Positions 38,998 to 47,567 of a stretch of DNA of 64,000 nucleotides are shown piece after piece. The number at the start of each line of letters is the position of its first letter. Position 1 is the first letter of the stretch. The position numbers and the translations under genes are program-made. The stretch is from Bacteroides sp. Its GTDB lineage: Bacteria > Bacteroidota > Bacteroidia > Bacteroidales > Muribaculaceae. A model generated the notes under the pieces. That model saw nothing but the letters and a program-made list of their open reading frames with translations. It had not been told where the DNA came from and did no database searches. The stretch covers positions 1 through 64,000 of the forward strand of contig JAAVCH010000019.1 of assembly GCA_014802425.1 (NCBI GenBank). The letters are read 5' to 3'.

Positions 38998-40017
38998 TCA
39001 GAGGGAGAAGTCCATTTTCCAGACATTATACACGCCATCCTTTGAGCCACGCTGGGAGATGAAGAAAATACTTCTCCCGTCAGGAGCCCAGACTCCAGAT
39101 ATATCGTTGCCGGGATGATATGTGAGCTGGGTGAACTGAGTGCCGTCCGTACGCATCACGAAAAGGTCGGTGTTCACGTTCTTCCCCTTTTCATCCATTG
39201 AAGTTCCGGTGACAAGTATCCATCGTCCGTCGGGCGAGAGCTGCGGAGTGGTGAAGCTGCGCCCCGGCTGCGAAAGAAGTATTTCCTCGACACCGGTCTT
39301 GAGGTTCACGCGCCAGATTTCGCTTTCCTGTTTATCGGTGAATCTCGCGCAGTATATCACGTCATGGTCTCCCGGTATGATGCACGGTGTCATACCCCGT
39401 GAATAGTTGGAGAACAGGTTTTTGTCACGGTCATAGCTCCAGATGCTGTAATTTCCGTATCCTTCACCCCGGTGGAAAAGGATATGCTTGCCGTCGCCGG
39501 TCATCTGGCCCGAGAAGTCGTTGTCGACCCCGGTGGAGATCTGGCGCACCACATTACCCTGGTCGGCCTCGATGAGATATACACCGAAATGGCCGGAACG
39601 GTATTCCGTGAAGCAGAGCACCTTTCCGTCGGGACTCCAGGTGAAGTCGGTGACGTTAGTGCGGAATGTGCGCTGGGTGCTTGCCCCGCCACGCGTGGCG
39701 TCCTTCACCATGATGTTGGATGTCTTGTTTTTCCAGTTGAGGTAGGCAAGCTTGGTTCCGTCGGGTGACAGTGCTATTCTCGGATTTACCCACCAGTCGA
39801 TTCTCGACAGGTTCTTCACTCCGAACATCCCCTTCGCCGACGATACGAGGTTCTCGGAATTTACACAATCGGCGTCCTCAGTGATTTTCTCAAAACGTAT
39901 GCCCCCTTCTTCGGGCACGTCGACCACCGAGTAGTCAAGTTTCACTTTTTTAGCCTCAAGGCCACCGAGGCCGATGCCGAAAAGAAGCGAGGCGGCAAGT
40001 AATGGTTTCAGGTTCAT
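38998..40017 (-). CDS. TolB-like/PD40 beta-propeller secreted protein
   Basis: Repeats IALSPDGTKLAYLNWKNKTSNI, FTWSPDGKVLCFTEY, QLSPDGRWILVTG, VWAPDGRSIFFIS. Confidence 0.85.
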   Translation of the reverse strand: MNLKPLLAASLLFGIGLGGLEAKKVKLDYSVVDVPEEGGIRFEKITEDADCVNSENLVSSAKGMFGVKNLSRIDWWVNPRIALSPDGTKLAYLNWKNKTSNIMVKDATRGGASTQRTFRTNVTDFTWSPDGKVLCFTEYRSGHFGVYLIEADQGNVVRQISTGVDNDFSGQMTGDGKHILFHRGEGYGNYSIWSYDRDKNLFSNYSRGMTPCIIPGDHDVIYCARFTDKQESEIWRVNLKTGVEEILLSQPGRSFTTPQLSPDGRWILVTGTSMDEKGKNVNTDLFVMRTDGTQFTQLTYHPGNDISGVWAPDGRSIFFISQRGSKDGVYNVWKMDFSL

Positions 40018-40100
40018 GATAGGCAGTCAGTGTGTCCCTACATCTGCCGCAGCAGATGCACGAGCGGACCCCGGCCCGAATGGAAACGGTGATACAAACG

Positions 40101-40397
40101 AAAAAGCGTGAGATCCATACCTATTGTCCATTCTTCATCCGGAGGCTCTGGAATGCCCATCGTAGCAGAATGGACAACGCAGAGGCCTCACGCGGATAAA
40201 TATATGCCAGCGACTACACTCCGCGTGCGGTCGGCAGACTTCATCAATCCACATAAGCATCTACCGCTGTCCCGTTCCTGACTACGATTTGAAATTTTCC
40301 AGATTTCCAGATGTCAAGAATGAGCGCAAGTAACGCTTTCATTATAATATTTCCGCAATCCCACCCCGAACCCCTCCGGGCCTCTGCGAGTGAGTTT
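40101..40397 (-). ncRNA. Putative structured leader RNA or ncRNA, copy 2
   Basis: Core 40248-40338; GCGTGAG/CTCACGC outer stem (40187-40193/40106-40112) followed on the minus strand by TTTTT (40101-40105); inner 11-bp stem TTGTCCATTCT/AGAATGGACAA (40124-40134/40167-40177). Confidence 0.55.
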
Positions 40398-40403
40398 ACT
40401 GTG

Positions 40404-40434
40404 CAAAGTTAAACAATATTTCGGTTACGGCAAA
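40404..40434 (-). promoter_or_regulatory. Promoter of leader element copy 2
   Basis: Minus strand TTTG (40431-40434), 19 nt, TAACTTTG (40404-40411). Confidence 0.75.
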
Positions 40435-40538
40435 ATTTAAAGGACGGTAATGCGCCGTCCTTTCTCATTGGGTCACCCCTCCGGCCGGTATGCCTGCGGG
40501 GGGGCGGATGGATTCCCGGTAGTCCGGGTCAATCCCGG

Positions 40539-40910
40539 TTATTTCATGAATACGAAGTATACGGCGAGGATAAGGCAGACGAAGGCAGCGAAATGGTTCC
40601 AGTGGAGCGTCTCACCGCGAAAGAAGACCACCGTGAAGACCGTGAACACAGCAAGCGTGATGGCCTCCTGTATGACCTTGAGCTGCATCAGCGTGAAGTG
40701 GCCGCCGTTGCCGACGAAGCCATAACGGTTGGCCGGTACCTGACAGGCGTATTCAAGCAGGGCTATGCCCCATGAGATGAGTATCACTATGTAGAGGGGA
40801 GTGTTGCCGGTGATGATCCTGGCGTCCTGAAGCTTTAGATGGCCGTACCATGCAAAGGTCATGAAGATGTTGGAGATGACCAGAAGACCGATTGTGATCC
40901 AGATTGACAT
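40539..40910 (-). CDS. DMT/DUF486 family small membrane protein
   Basis: MSIWITIGLLVISNIFMTFAWYGHLKLQD..ALLEYACQVPANRYG..FTLMQLKVIQEAITLAVF; start moved to the ATG at 40910. Confidence 0.9.
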   Translation of the reverse strand: MSIWITIGLLVISNIFMTFAWYGHLKLQDARIITGNTPLYIVILISWGIALLEYACQVPANRYGFVGNGGHFTLMQLKVIQEAITLAVFTVFTVVFFRGETLHWNHFAAFVCLILAVYFVFMK

Positions 40911-40941
40911 ATCGTGTGATGAAGGTTGCTTTATAACATAC

Positions 40942-40973
40942 GACTCAGGCCACCCGCAGGGATGGCCTGAGTC
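40942..40973. repeat. Inverted repeat/stem-loop after nuoN
   Basis: 11-bp stem gactcaggcca/tggcctgagtc, no clear U-tract. Confidence 0.5.
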
Positions 40974-40993
40974 CATTATGACTGTGATGTGTA

Positions 40994-42463
40994 TCAGTTG
41001 AGGGCAAGGAAGAAGGAGGAGCCGACGCTGTCGACGCAGTACTGGTAGACGCAGCTTACCAGACCCATGAAGACGATGCCGAGCACACAGAGCGTGAGGC
41101 ATACCTTCTCACAGCGTCCGCTGTTGAAGGTCTCGATTTTCGGAGTGTCGGGAGAGATCCACATTGCCTTCACCACGAGCAGGTAGTAGTAGAGGGAGAT
41201 GATCGTGTTGATGAGGGCGATGAGCACGAGCATGTAGAGCGCCATCGAGCCGGTGCCTGTCACGCTGGTGAAGATGAGGATCTTCGAGAAGAAGCCTGCG
41301 AAGGGGGGAATACCGGCCAGCGAGAACATGGCCAGCGTCATGGCCACAGCGAGGTAGGGATTGGTCTTGTGCAGGCCGTTGTAGTCGTCCATGCCGACGA
41401 GGCCCGTGCGGTCCTCGATTGTGCTGATGACGGCGAAGGCGCCGAGGTTGCTGACCACGTATACAAGGATGTAGAACATCATCGAGGCCAGACCGAGCTG
41501 GTCGGCCGCCATGACTCCGAGCATGATGTAGCCGGCCTGCGACACTGAGGAGAAGGCCATGAAGCGCTTCATGTTCTTCTGGCGCATCGCGAAGAGGTTG
41601 CCGACTGTGATCGTGGCTATGATCACGGCGTAGAGCATCCACTCCCAGGCCTGGCTGTAGACCTGGCCGAACACCTGGACGAAGATGATGAAGAAGGCGA
41701 ACGCGGCAGCGCCTTTCGACACTACGGAAAGATAGGCCGTGACGGCTGTCGGGGCTCCCTGATAGACATCGCCTGTCCAGAGATGGAAAGGCACGAGGGA
41801 GAGCTTGAAGCCGATGCCTGCGAGCACGAACGCGAGAGCGCAGAGGAGAAGGCCGCTCATCCGGCCGGAGGTGATGTATACGGCGATGTCGCTGAAGTAG
41901 AGCGAGCCCCCCGAGAAGGCATATACGAAGCTGAGGCCGGTGAGCAGGATGCCCGAGGAGAAGACGGCCGTCATGATGTACTTGATGGCTGCCTCATGGC
42001 TTTCGTACTTGTTCTTGTTGAACGCCACGAGAGCGGCGATGGGAAGCGACGCGGATTCCAGACCGATGATGAAGAGCAGGAAATGGCGTGCCGAAATCAT
42101 GAGGTACATGCCGAAGAGGGTCACGAGTATGAGCTCGTAGAACTCGCCTCTGCGGAATCCCATCACATCGGACTCCACCCACTTCGCCGCTTGGAGGAAG
42201 CAGATGAACACACCTACGTTAAGGATACATTTCATGGCCTTGCAGACGGGTGTATCAACGTACATTCCGCCGAAGACAGCCTCGGGTGCCGAAGGTACCA
42301 GCCAGATCGCCACCGTGCCCAGAAGGAAGAGCACCGTAGTGAACGGGGTCAGGAATTTCTTGCTGCCGTTATCGGGCGTGAAGGTGTCGAAAAGGAACAC
42401 CAGCAAGAAGATTCCCAGAATTATCAGTTCGGGCAGCATAGCCCCAAATTGAGAATAGTCCAT
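40994..42463 (-). CDS. nuoN: NADH-quinone oxidoreductase subunit N
   Basis: Antiporter-like Nuo subunit family; position after NuoL and NuoM; 489 aa. Confidence 0.95.
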   Translation of the reverse strand: MDYSQFGAMLPELIILGIFLLVFLFDTFTPDNGSKKFLTPFTTVLFLLGTVAIWLVPSAPEAVFGGMYVDTPVCKAMKCILNVGVFICFLQAAKWVESDVMGFRRGEFYELILVTLFGMYLMISARHFLLFIIGLESASLPIAALVAFNKNKYESHEAAIKYIMTAVFSSGILLTGLSFVYAFSGGSLYFSDIAVYITSGRMSGLLLCALAFVLAGIGFKLSLVPFHLWTGDVYQGAPTAVTAYLSVVSKGAAAFAFFIIFVQVFGQVYSQAWEWMLYAVIIATITVGNLFAMRQKNMKRFMAFSSVSQAGYIMLGVMAADQLGLASMMFYILVYVVSNLGAFAVISTIEDRTGLVGMDDYNGLHKTNPYLAVAMTLAMFSLAGIPPFAGFFSKILIFTSVTGTGSMALYMLVLIALINTIISLYYYLLVVKAMWISPDTPKIETFNSGRCEKVCLTLCVLGIVFMGLVSCVYQYCVDSVGSSFFLALN

Positions 42464-42496
42464 GTCTGTTGGAAATGAGGTTAGGTCGTAAGTGTA

Positions 42497-44011
42497 TTAG
42501 ATGGCATTCTGGAGGGCCTGCACGATGGGGATGAAGCTGTGCTGGATGGTCTCGTTGATCCAGTTGGGGAAGCAGCCTATGCCTGCGATGCAGACGATCA
42601 GAGTTACGGTGGAAAGGCGCTCGAACCATGTGGCGTCGGTGAGCTGACGGTGATGGTCGTCGTGCACAGGGCCGAGAAGCAGTTTTCCAACCACGCGGAG
42701 GATGTAGACGGCGGTGATCACGATCGAGCAGGTGGCGGCCACTACGAACGCACGGTGGAAGAAGTCGGCATCCTCCCATGCGCCGAAGAAGATGGTCATC
42801 TCGGCCACGAAGCCCGAGAGGCCCGGCAGGCCGAGCGAGGCGAAGCCGGCGATCATGTAGCATACGCCGAGATAAGGCATGATCTGCATGAGGCCGCCCA
42901 TCTGACGGATGTCACGTGTGTGGGTGCGTCCGTAAATCATACCGATGAGGGCGAAGAAGAGGGCCGTCATGAGGCCGTGGGAGAGCATCTGGAGGATAGC
43001 GCCCGTCATGGCGGTGGTATTGAGCATGAGGATGGCGAAGAGCACCATGCCGCAGTGGCTCACCGATGAGTAGGCGTTGATGTACTTGAGGTCAGTCTGG
43101 ACGCATGCCGAGAACGCACCGTACACAACCGAGATGCCAGTCAGGATGATGAAGATCCAGGCGAGTTCGTTGGCGGCTGCGGGGAGCAGGTAGATCGCGA
43201 TACGGAAACAGCCGTAGCCGCCGAGCTTCATGAGCACGCCGGCGTGGAGCATCGACACTGCAGTCGGGGCGCAGGCGTGACCGTCGGGCGACCATGTGTG
43301 GAAGGGGAACATGGCGCCGAGCACGCCGAAGCCTACGAAAGTGAAGCAGAAGAGGAGGTTCTGCCATGAGGGGTCGACCGCGTTGTTGCGTGCGATCTCA
43401 AGGATGTTCCAGGTAAGTTCGCCTCCGGCGGGAGCCGAATGCCAGTAGATGCCGAGAAGGCCGAGCATAAGGAAGGCGGAGCCTCCCATGAGCATCAGGG
43501 TGAGCTTCATGGCCGAGTATTCCTTGCGGCCTGTGCCCCAGACTCCGATAAGGAGGTACATCGGGATGAGGGCCACCTCGTAGAACATGAACATCGTGAA
43601 CATGTCGATCGAGATGAAGAAGCCGAACACACCCGTGCTCAGCAGGGCGAACCACAGGAAGAAGTTCTTGGGAAGGGGGTTGATCTTCCAGGAGGCGAAT
43701 GTGCCGGCAAAGACGATGATGGCAGAAAGCATGAGCATCATCACCGAAATACCGTCGACGCCTACCGCAAGATGGATATTCAGCGGAGCGTACCACATCC
43801 AGCTGCCCGTGAAGAGCATCTCGGCGTCATTGCCGGCGGCGCGGAGCTGCAGGAAGTCGACGCAGAGCCATATCGCGAGGGCAAGCAGGACTGTGCTGCC
43901 CGCCACCATGATGGCGCGGATCGCGTTCATGCTGCTGTTGCGGCATACGCCCAGGCCCGCCATCATGAGCACCGGTATTATTACAAACCAGATTAATATG
44001 TTTCCGAACAT
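42497..44011 (-). CDS. nuoM: NADH-quinone oxidoreductase subunit M
   Basis: VGVDGISVMMLMLSAIIVFAG; SSVSHCGMVLFAI; 504 aa. Confidence 0.96.
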   Translation of the reverse strand: MFGNILIWFVIIPVLMMAGLGVCRNSSMNAIRAIMVAGSTVLLALAIWLCVDFLQLRAAGNDAEMLFTGSWMWYAPLNIHLAVGVDGISVMMLMLSAIIVFAGTFASWKINPLPKNFFLWFALLSTGVFGFFISIDMFTMFMFYEVALIPMYLLIGVWGTGRKEYSAMKLTLMLMGGSAFLMLGLLGIYWHSAPAGGELTWNILEIARNNAVDPSWQNLLFCFTFVGFGVLGAMFPFHTWSPDGHACAPTAVSMLHAGVLMKLGGYGCFRIAIYLLPAAANELAWIFIILTGISVVYGAFSACVQTDLKYINAYSSVSHCGMVLFAILMLNTTAMTGAILQMLSHGLMTALFFALIGMIYGRTHTRDIRQMGGLMQIMPYLGVCYMIAGFASLGLPGLSGFVAEMTIFFGAWEDADFFHRAFVVAATCSIVITAVYILRVVGKLLLGPVHDDHHRQLTDATWFERLSTVTLIVCIAGIGCFPNWINETIQHSFIPIVQALQNAI

Positions 44012-44050
44012 AATGTTAGAGTTGTTTCGTCTGTTATTCTACTATGTCTA

Positions 44051-45994
44051 TCATATAAGACAGATCCAGGTGATGGCTGCCAGGAGAAGGGCTCCGAAGA
44101 AGTACCAGAGCACGTAAGCCTGTACATTGCCGCTCTGCATGCCGCGGATGGAGTAGCTGACCTTCTGGGTAATCCAGGCGAAGCAGTCCATCGTGGCGTC
44201 GATCACATGACGGTCAAACCATGCGATGGCCGTACAGATGCCGCCGAAGATGATCTTACGGGTGATGAAGAGATAGATTTCATCCCAGTAGAAGCGGTGG
44301 TGGGCAGCTGTCCAGAGACCGGGCAGAGCCTCGCGGAACTTCGTCGGGAGCGGATTCTTCTTACGGTACATCACGGTGGCCAGTCCGATAGCGAGGAGCG
44401 CCACTACGATCGAGGTGGCGGCCACCGACCATTCCAAATGGATGTGGTAGGGAGCGCCGTTCCACGTGACGAGTTCGCCGAAGGGTATGAAGCCGGCCAC
44501 GCAGCTTACGGCGGCGAGGATGATCAGGGGGAGTGACATCTGCCAGGGAGCGTCATGCGGCTTGTGGTGCTGATACTCGGGATTCTCCTCCCACCAGAAG
44601 ATGAGGTAGTAGAGACGGAACATGTAGAATGCGGTGAGGCCTGCCACCATCGTCATCCATGCGCCCCATACCCAGTTGCTCGCCCACATGGCGGCAAGCA
44701 TCTCATCCTTCGAGAAGAAGCCGGAGAATGGAGGTATGCCCGCAATGGCGAGACATCCGATAAGGAACGTGATGTGGGTGATGGGCATGTATTTGCGGAG
44801 TCCGCCCATACGGGTATAGTCGTTGGAGTGGACGGCATGGATCAGGGCGCCGGCTCCGAGGAAGAGGAGGGCCTTGAACATGGCGTGGGTGAACAGGTGG
44901 AACATGCCGGCCATGTAGCCGAGTCCGCTGTAGTGGATGCCGGGTTCGGGATAGCTGCGTGCCACGCCGAGCGACACCATCATGAAGGCGATCTGCGAGA
45001 TGGTGGAGAAAGCGAGCACACGCTTGATGTCGATCTGGGTGCAGGCCACTACTGCGGCGTAGAACGCCGTGATGGCACCCACTACGGTGATGAATGTCAT
45101 CGAAGCCTCCACAACACAGTAGACGGGGAACATACGGGCCACCAGGTAGACGCCGGCCACGACCATAGTGGCGGCGTGGATGAGGGCCGACACAGGAGTC
45201 GGGCCTTCCATCGCGTCGGGAAGCCAGATGTGGAGCGGGAGCATGGCCGATTTACCCATACCGCCGGTGAAGATGAGCACCATGGCCCATGTCAGCACGG
45301 AGGCACCCATGAATGTGGCGCCGCCGGTCTCGGCGAGCACACCCATCGGGTTGGAGGTCATGTCCACGAAATTGAATGTATCCGTGAAATAGGAAAGCGT
45401 AAGGATACCGAGCAGGAAGCCGAGATCGGCGAAGCGGGTGACGATAAAGGCCTTCTTGGAAGCCGATACCGCCGAGGGGAGCCGGTAGAAGAAGCCGATG
45501 AGCAGGAACGAGGAGACACCCACGAGCTCCCAGAAGATGTACATCTGGAAAATGTTGGTGGCCACGACCAGACCCAGCATCGAGAAGGAGAAGAGCGAGA
45601 GGAACGCATAGTAGCGCTGGAATCCTCCCTCATGCTCCATGTATCCCCAGCTGTAAAGGTGCACCATGAAGGAGATGGTGGTGATCACCACCAGCATCAT
45701 GGCCGAAATGGGATCGAGAAGGAAGCCGAGTTTTACTACGAGCTTCTCGGTGAAGGCGAGCCAGGTCACGTCGAAGACCTGGAACTGCTGACGCACGCCG
45801 TCGATGATGAAGGCTGTGTCACCGCTGAAGAAATAAGTGAACGCGACGATATAGGCGAGCGTCATGGTCGTGCCCATACCGAGGATGCCGAGTACGCCGG
45901 CCACCTTGCGGCTCATCTTCACGCCGCCGATGCCGAGCAGCAGGAACATGAAGAGCGGCAGAGCCAGGATAAGGATAGGTAATGTAATGCCCAT
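44051..45994 (-). CDS. nuoL: NADH-quinone oxidoreductase subunit L
   Basis: MEGPTPVSALIHAATMVVAGVYLVARMFPVY; GFFSKDEML; 647 aa. Confidence 0.97.
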   Translation of the reverse strand: MGITLPILILALPLFMFLLLGIGGVKMSRKVAGVLGILGMGTTMTLAYIVAFTYFFSGDTAFIIDGVRQQFQVFDVTWLAFTEKLVVKLGFLLDPISAMMLVVITTISFMVHLYSWGYMEHEGGFQRYYAFLSLFSFSMLGLVVATNIFQMYIFWELVGVSSFLLIGFFYRLPSAVSASKKAFIVTRFADLGFLLGILTLSYFTDTFNFVDMTSNPMGVLAETGGATFMGASVLTWAMVLIFTGGMGKSAMLPLHIWLPDAMEGPTPVSALIHAATMVVAGVYLVARMFPVYCVVEASMTFITVVGAITAFYAAVVACTQIDIKRVLAFSTISQIAFMMVSLGVARSYPEPGIHYSGLGYMAGMFHLFTHAMFKALLFLGAGALIHAVHSNDYTRMGGLRKYMPITHITFLIGCLAIAGIPPFSGFFSKDEMLAAMWASNWVWGAWMTMVAGLTAFYMFRLYYLIFWWEENPEYQHHKPHDAPWQMSLPLIILAAVSCVAGFIPFGELVTWNGAPYHIHLEWSVAATSIVVALLAIGLATVMYRKKNPLPTKFREALPGLWTAAHHRFYWDEIYLFITRKIIFGGICTAIAWFDRHVIDATMDCFAWITQKVSYSIRGMQSGNVQAYVLWYFFGALLLAAITWICLI

Positions 45995-45998
45995 ACGA

Positions 45999-46310
45999 TC
46001 AATGTTTCATTTTGTTGGTTTCTGCCACGTCAGTACTTCCTACCGCACGGTAGATGTTGATGATGATGGCTATTGCCACGGCAGTTTCGGCGGCGGCTAT
46101 GGCGATGGCGAAAAGCGTGAACACCATCCCCTCCATAGAGCCGGGGAAAAGGAATCGGTTGAAGATGACGAAGTTCAGGTCGGCCGAGTTGAGGATCAGC
46201 TCAAGCGACACGAGCATCGCGATCATGTTCTTACGGGTTACAAACCCATATACGCCGCAGCAGAACATTATGACGCTGGGCACAAGATACCAGAGAATAT
46301 TGAGATCCAT
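45999..46310 (-). CDS. nuoK: NADH-quinone oxidoreductase subunit K
   Basis: MIAMLVSLELILNSADLNFVIFN; IAIAAAETAVAIAIIINIYR. Confidence 0.96.
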   Translation of the reverse strand: MDLNILWYLVPSVIMFCCGVYGFVTRKNMIAMLVSLELILNSADLNFVIFNRFLFPGSMEGMVFTLFAIAIAAAETAVAIAIIINIYRAVGSTDVAETNKMKH

Positions 46311-46337
46311 CTTGATGCTTTGTTTCGGGTTTGCGGG

Positions 46338-46868
46338 TTAACGTTTGCGGGCCACTGTGACTCCGCCGATGATGCACGCCAGCAGCAGCACGCTGACCGC
46401 CTCGAAGGGGAGCAGGTACTGATACTTCGATGTGCCGGTGAACGCCTGGCCGATCATCTTCATAGTGATGTCGGGGCCGGCGGCAAGGGCGTCGGAAAGG
46501 GAGCGTACCCCCTCGCCCTCGAGCATAGGCATAGTGAAGAGCGCCCAAAGCAGAAGCACGGCGCCTCCGACGGAAGCGATCACGCCCCACACGCGGCGGT
46601 GGCTGCGGAGGGGATTCTCGGGGTCGTTGGGCTTATGGGTAAGAATGATGGCGAATACGAAGAGCACCATTATGCCTCCGGCATAGACGGCAATCTGTAC
46701 CGCGCCAAGAAACTGGTAGCCCAACTGGAAGTAGAACACGGCGGATCCGATCAGCACGAACAGAAGATACGTCGCCGCGCGAAGTATCTTCGTCGTCTTG
46801 ACCGCCATAAAGGAGAAGACCGCTATGACGAGAGCCACCACGAAATAAAGGATTATGTTTCCTACCAT
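46338..46868 (-). CDS. nuoJ: NADH-quinone oxidoreductase subunit J
   Basis: LGAVQIAVYAGGIMVLFVFAIILT. Confidence 0.94.
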   Translation of the reverse strand: MVGNIILYFVVALVIAVFSFMAVKTTKILRAATYLLFVLIGSAVFYFQLGYQFLGAVQIAVYAGGIMVLFVFAIILTHKPNDPENPLRSHRRVWGVIASVGGAVLLLWALFTMPMLEGEGVRSLSDALAAGPDITMKMIGQAFTGTSKYQYLLPFEAVSVLLLACIIGGVTVARKR

Positions 46869-46888
46869 GATGTTATATGTCGGTTGTT

Positions 46889-47557
46889 TTACTTGTTTTC
46901 AGTTTCGGGTGTCCCGGGAGCCTTTGTGTCGGCGGCCGTCCCGGCTGCGGGAGCGTCGGCGGGTTTTCCGGCTGCGGCGGCCTTGGCGGCAGCCTCTCTC
47001 TCGGCCTTGATCTTCGCGGCCTTTTCAAGGGCGGCGGCCTTTATCCGGGCAAGTTCCTCGGGGCTCATGGCCGGCTTGGGAGCCGGGGCAGGAGCGGCGT
47101 CGGCGGGCTCAGGACGGTAGTTGAGTTGCTTCACAAGCTTGTCGCGGGTGAACACGGCCTGCTCGAAGTCATTTGTAAACTCAAGGGCATCCTGCGGACA
47201 GGTCGTGACGCAGAGCATGCAGAATGTGCAGCTGCCCAGGTCATACATGTACTTGTCGAGTTTACGCTTCTTCTTTCCGTCGGGCAGCTCCACCATCTTC
47301 GTGGTGAGCTCGATGGTGCCGTTCGGACAGTTCATCTGGCAGATGCCGCATGCGATGCACTTGTGATGACCCTGGGCGTCATACTTGAGGGTCAGCTCGG
47401 CGCGGAACCTGTCGGCGATCTTCAATGTGTCGCGGTTTTCGGGATACTGTTCTGTGACTTTGGGCGTGACGAATTCCTTACCGGTGACTGCCATGCCGGT
47501 CACCAGGCTCTTCAAGCCCTTGCCCACACCGCTGAAATATTCTTTAATACTACTCAT
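46889..47557 (-). CDS. nuoI: NADH-quinone oxidoreductase subunit I (2x[4Fe-4S]) with long Ala/Lys-rich tail
   Basis: CIACGICQMNCP and CTFCMLCVTTCP. Confidence 0.95.
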   Translation of the reverse strand: MSSIKEYFSGVGKGLKSLVTGMAVTGKEFVTPKVTEQYPENRDTLKIADRFRAELTLKYDAQGHHKCIACGICQMNCPNGTIELTTKMVELPDGKKKRKLDKYMYDLGSCTFCMLCVTTCPQDALEFTNDFEQAVFTRDKLVKQLNYRPEPADAAPAPAPKPAMSPEELARIKAAALEKAAKIKAEREAAAKAAAAGKPADAPAAGTAADTKAPGTPETENK

Positions 47558-47567
47558 AAACGTTGGT

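Noticed and set aside
44555-45982. 475-aa + strand ORF in the track
   Set aside because: Exact antisense shadow of nuoL; His/Glu/Gly-rich low-plausibility composition caused by GC-rich codons on the other strand.
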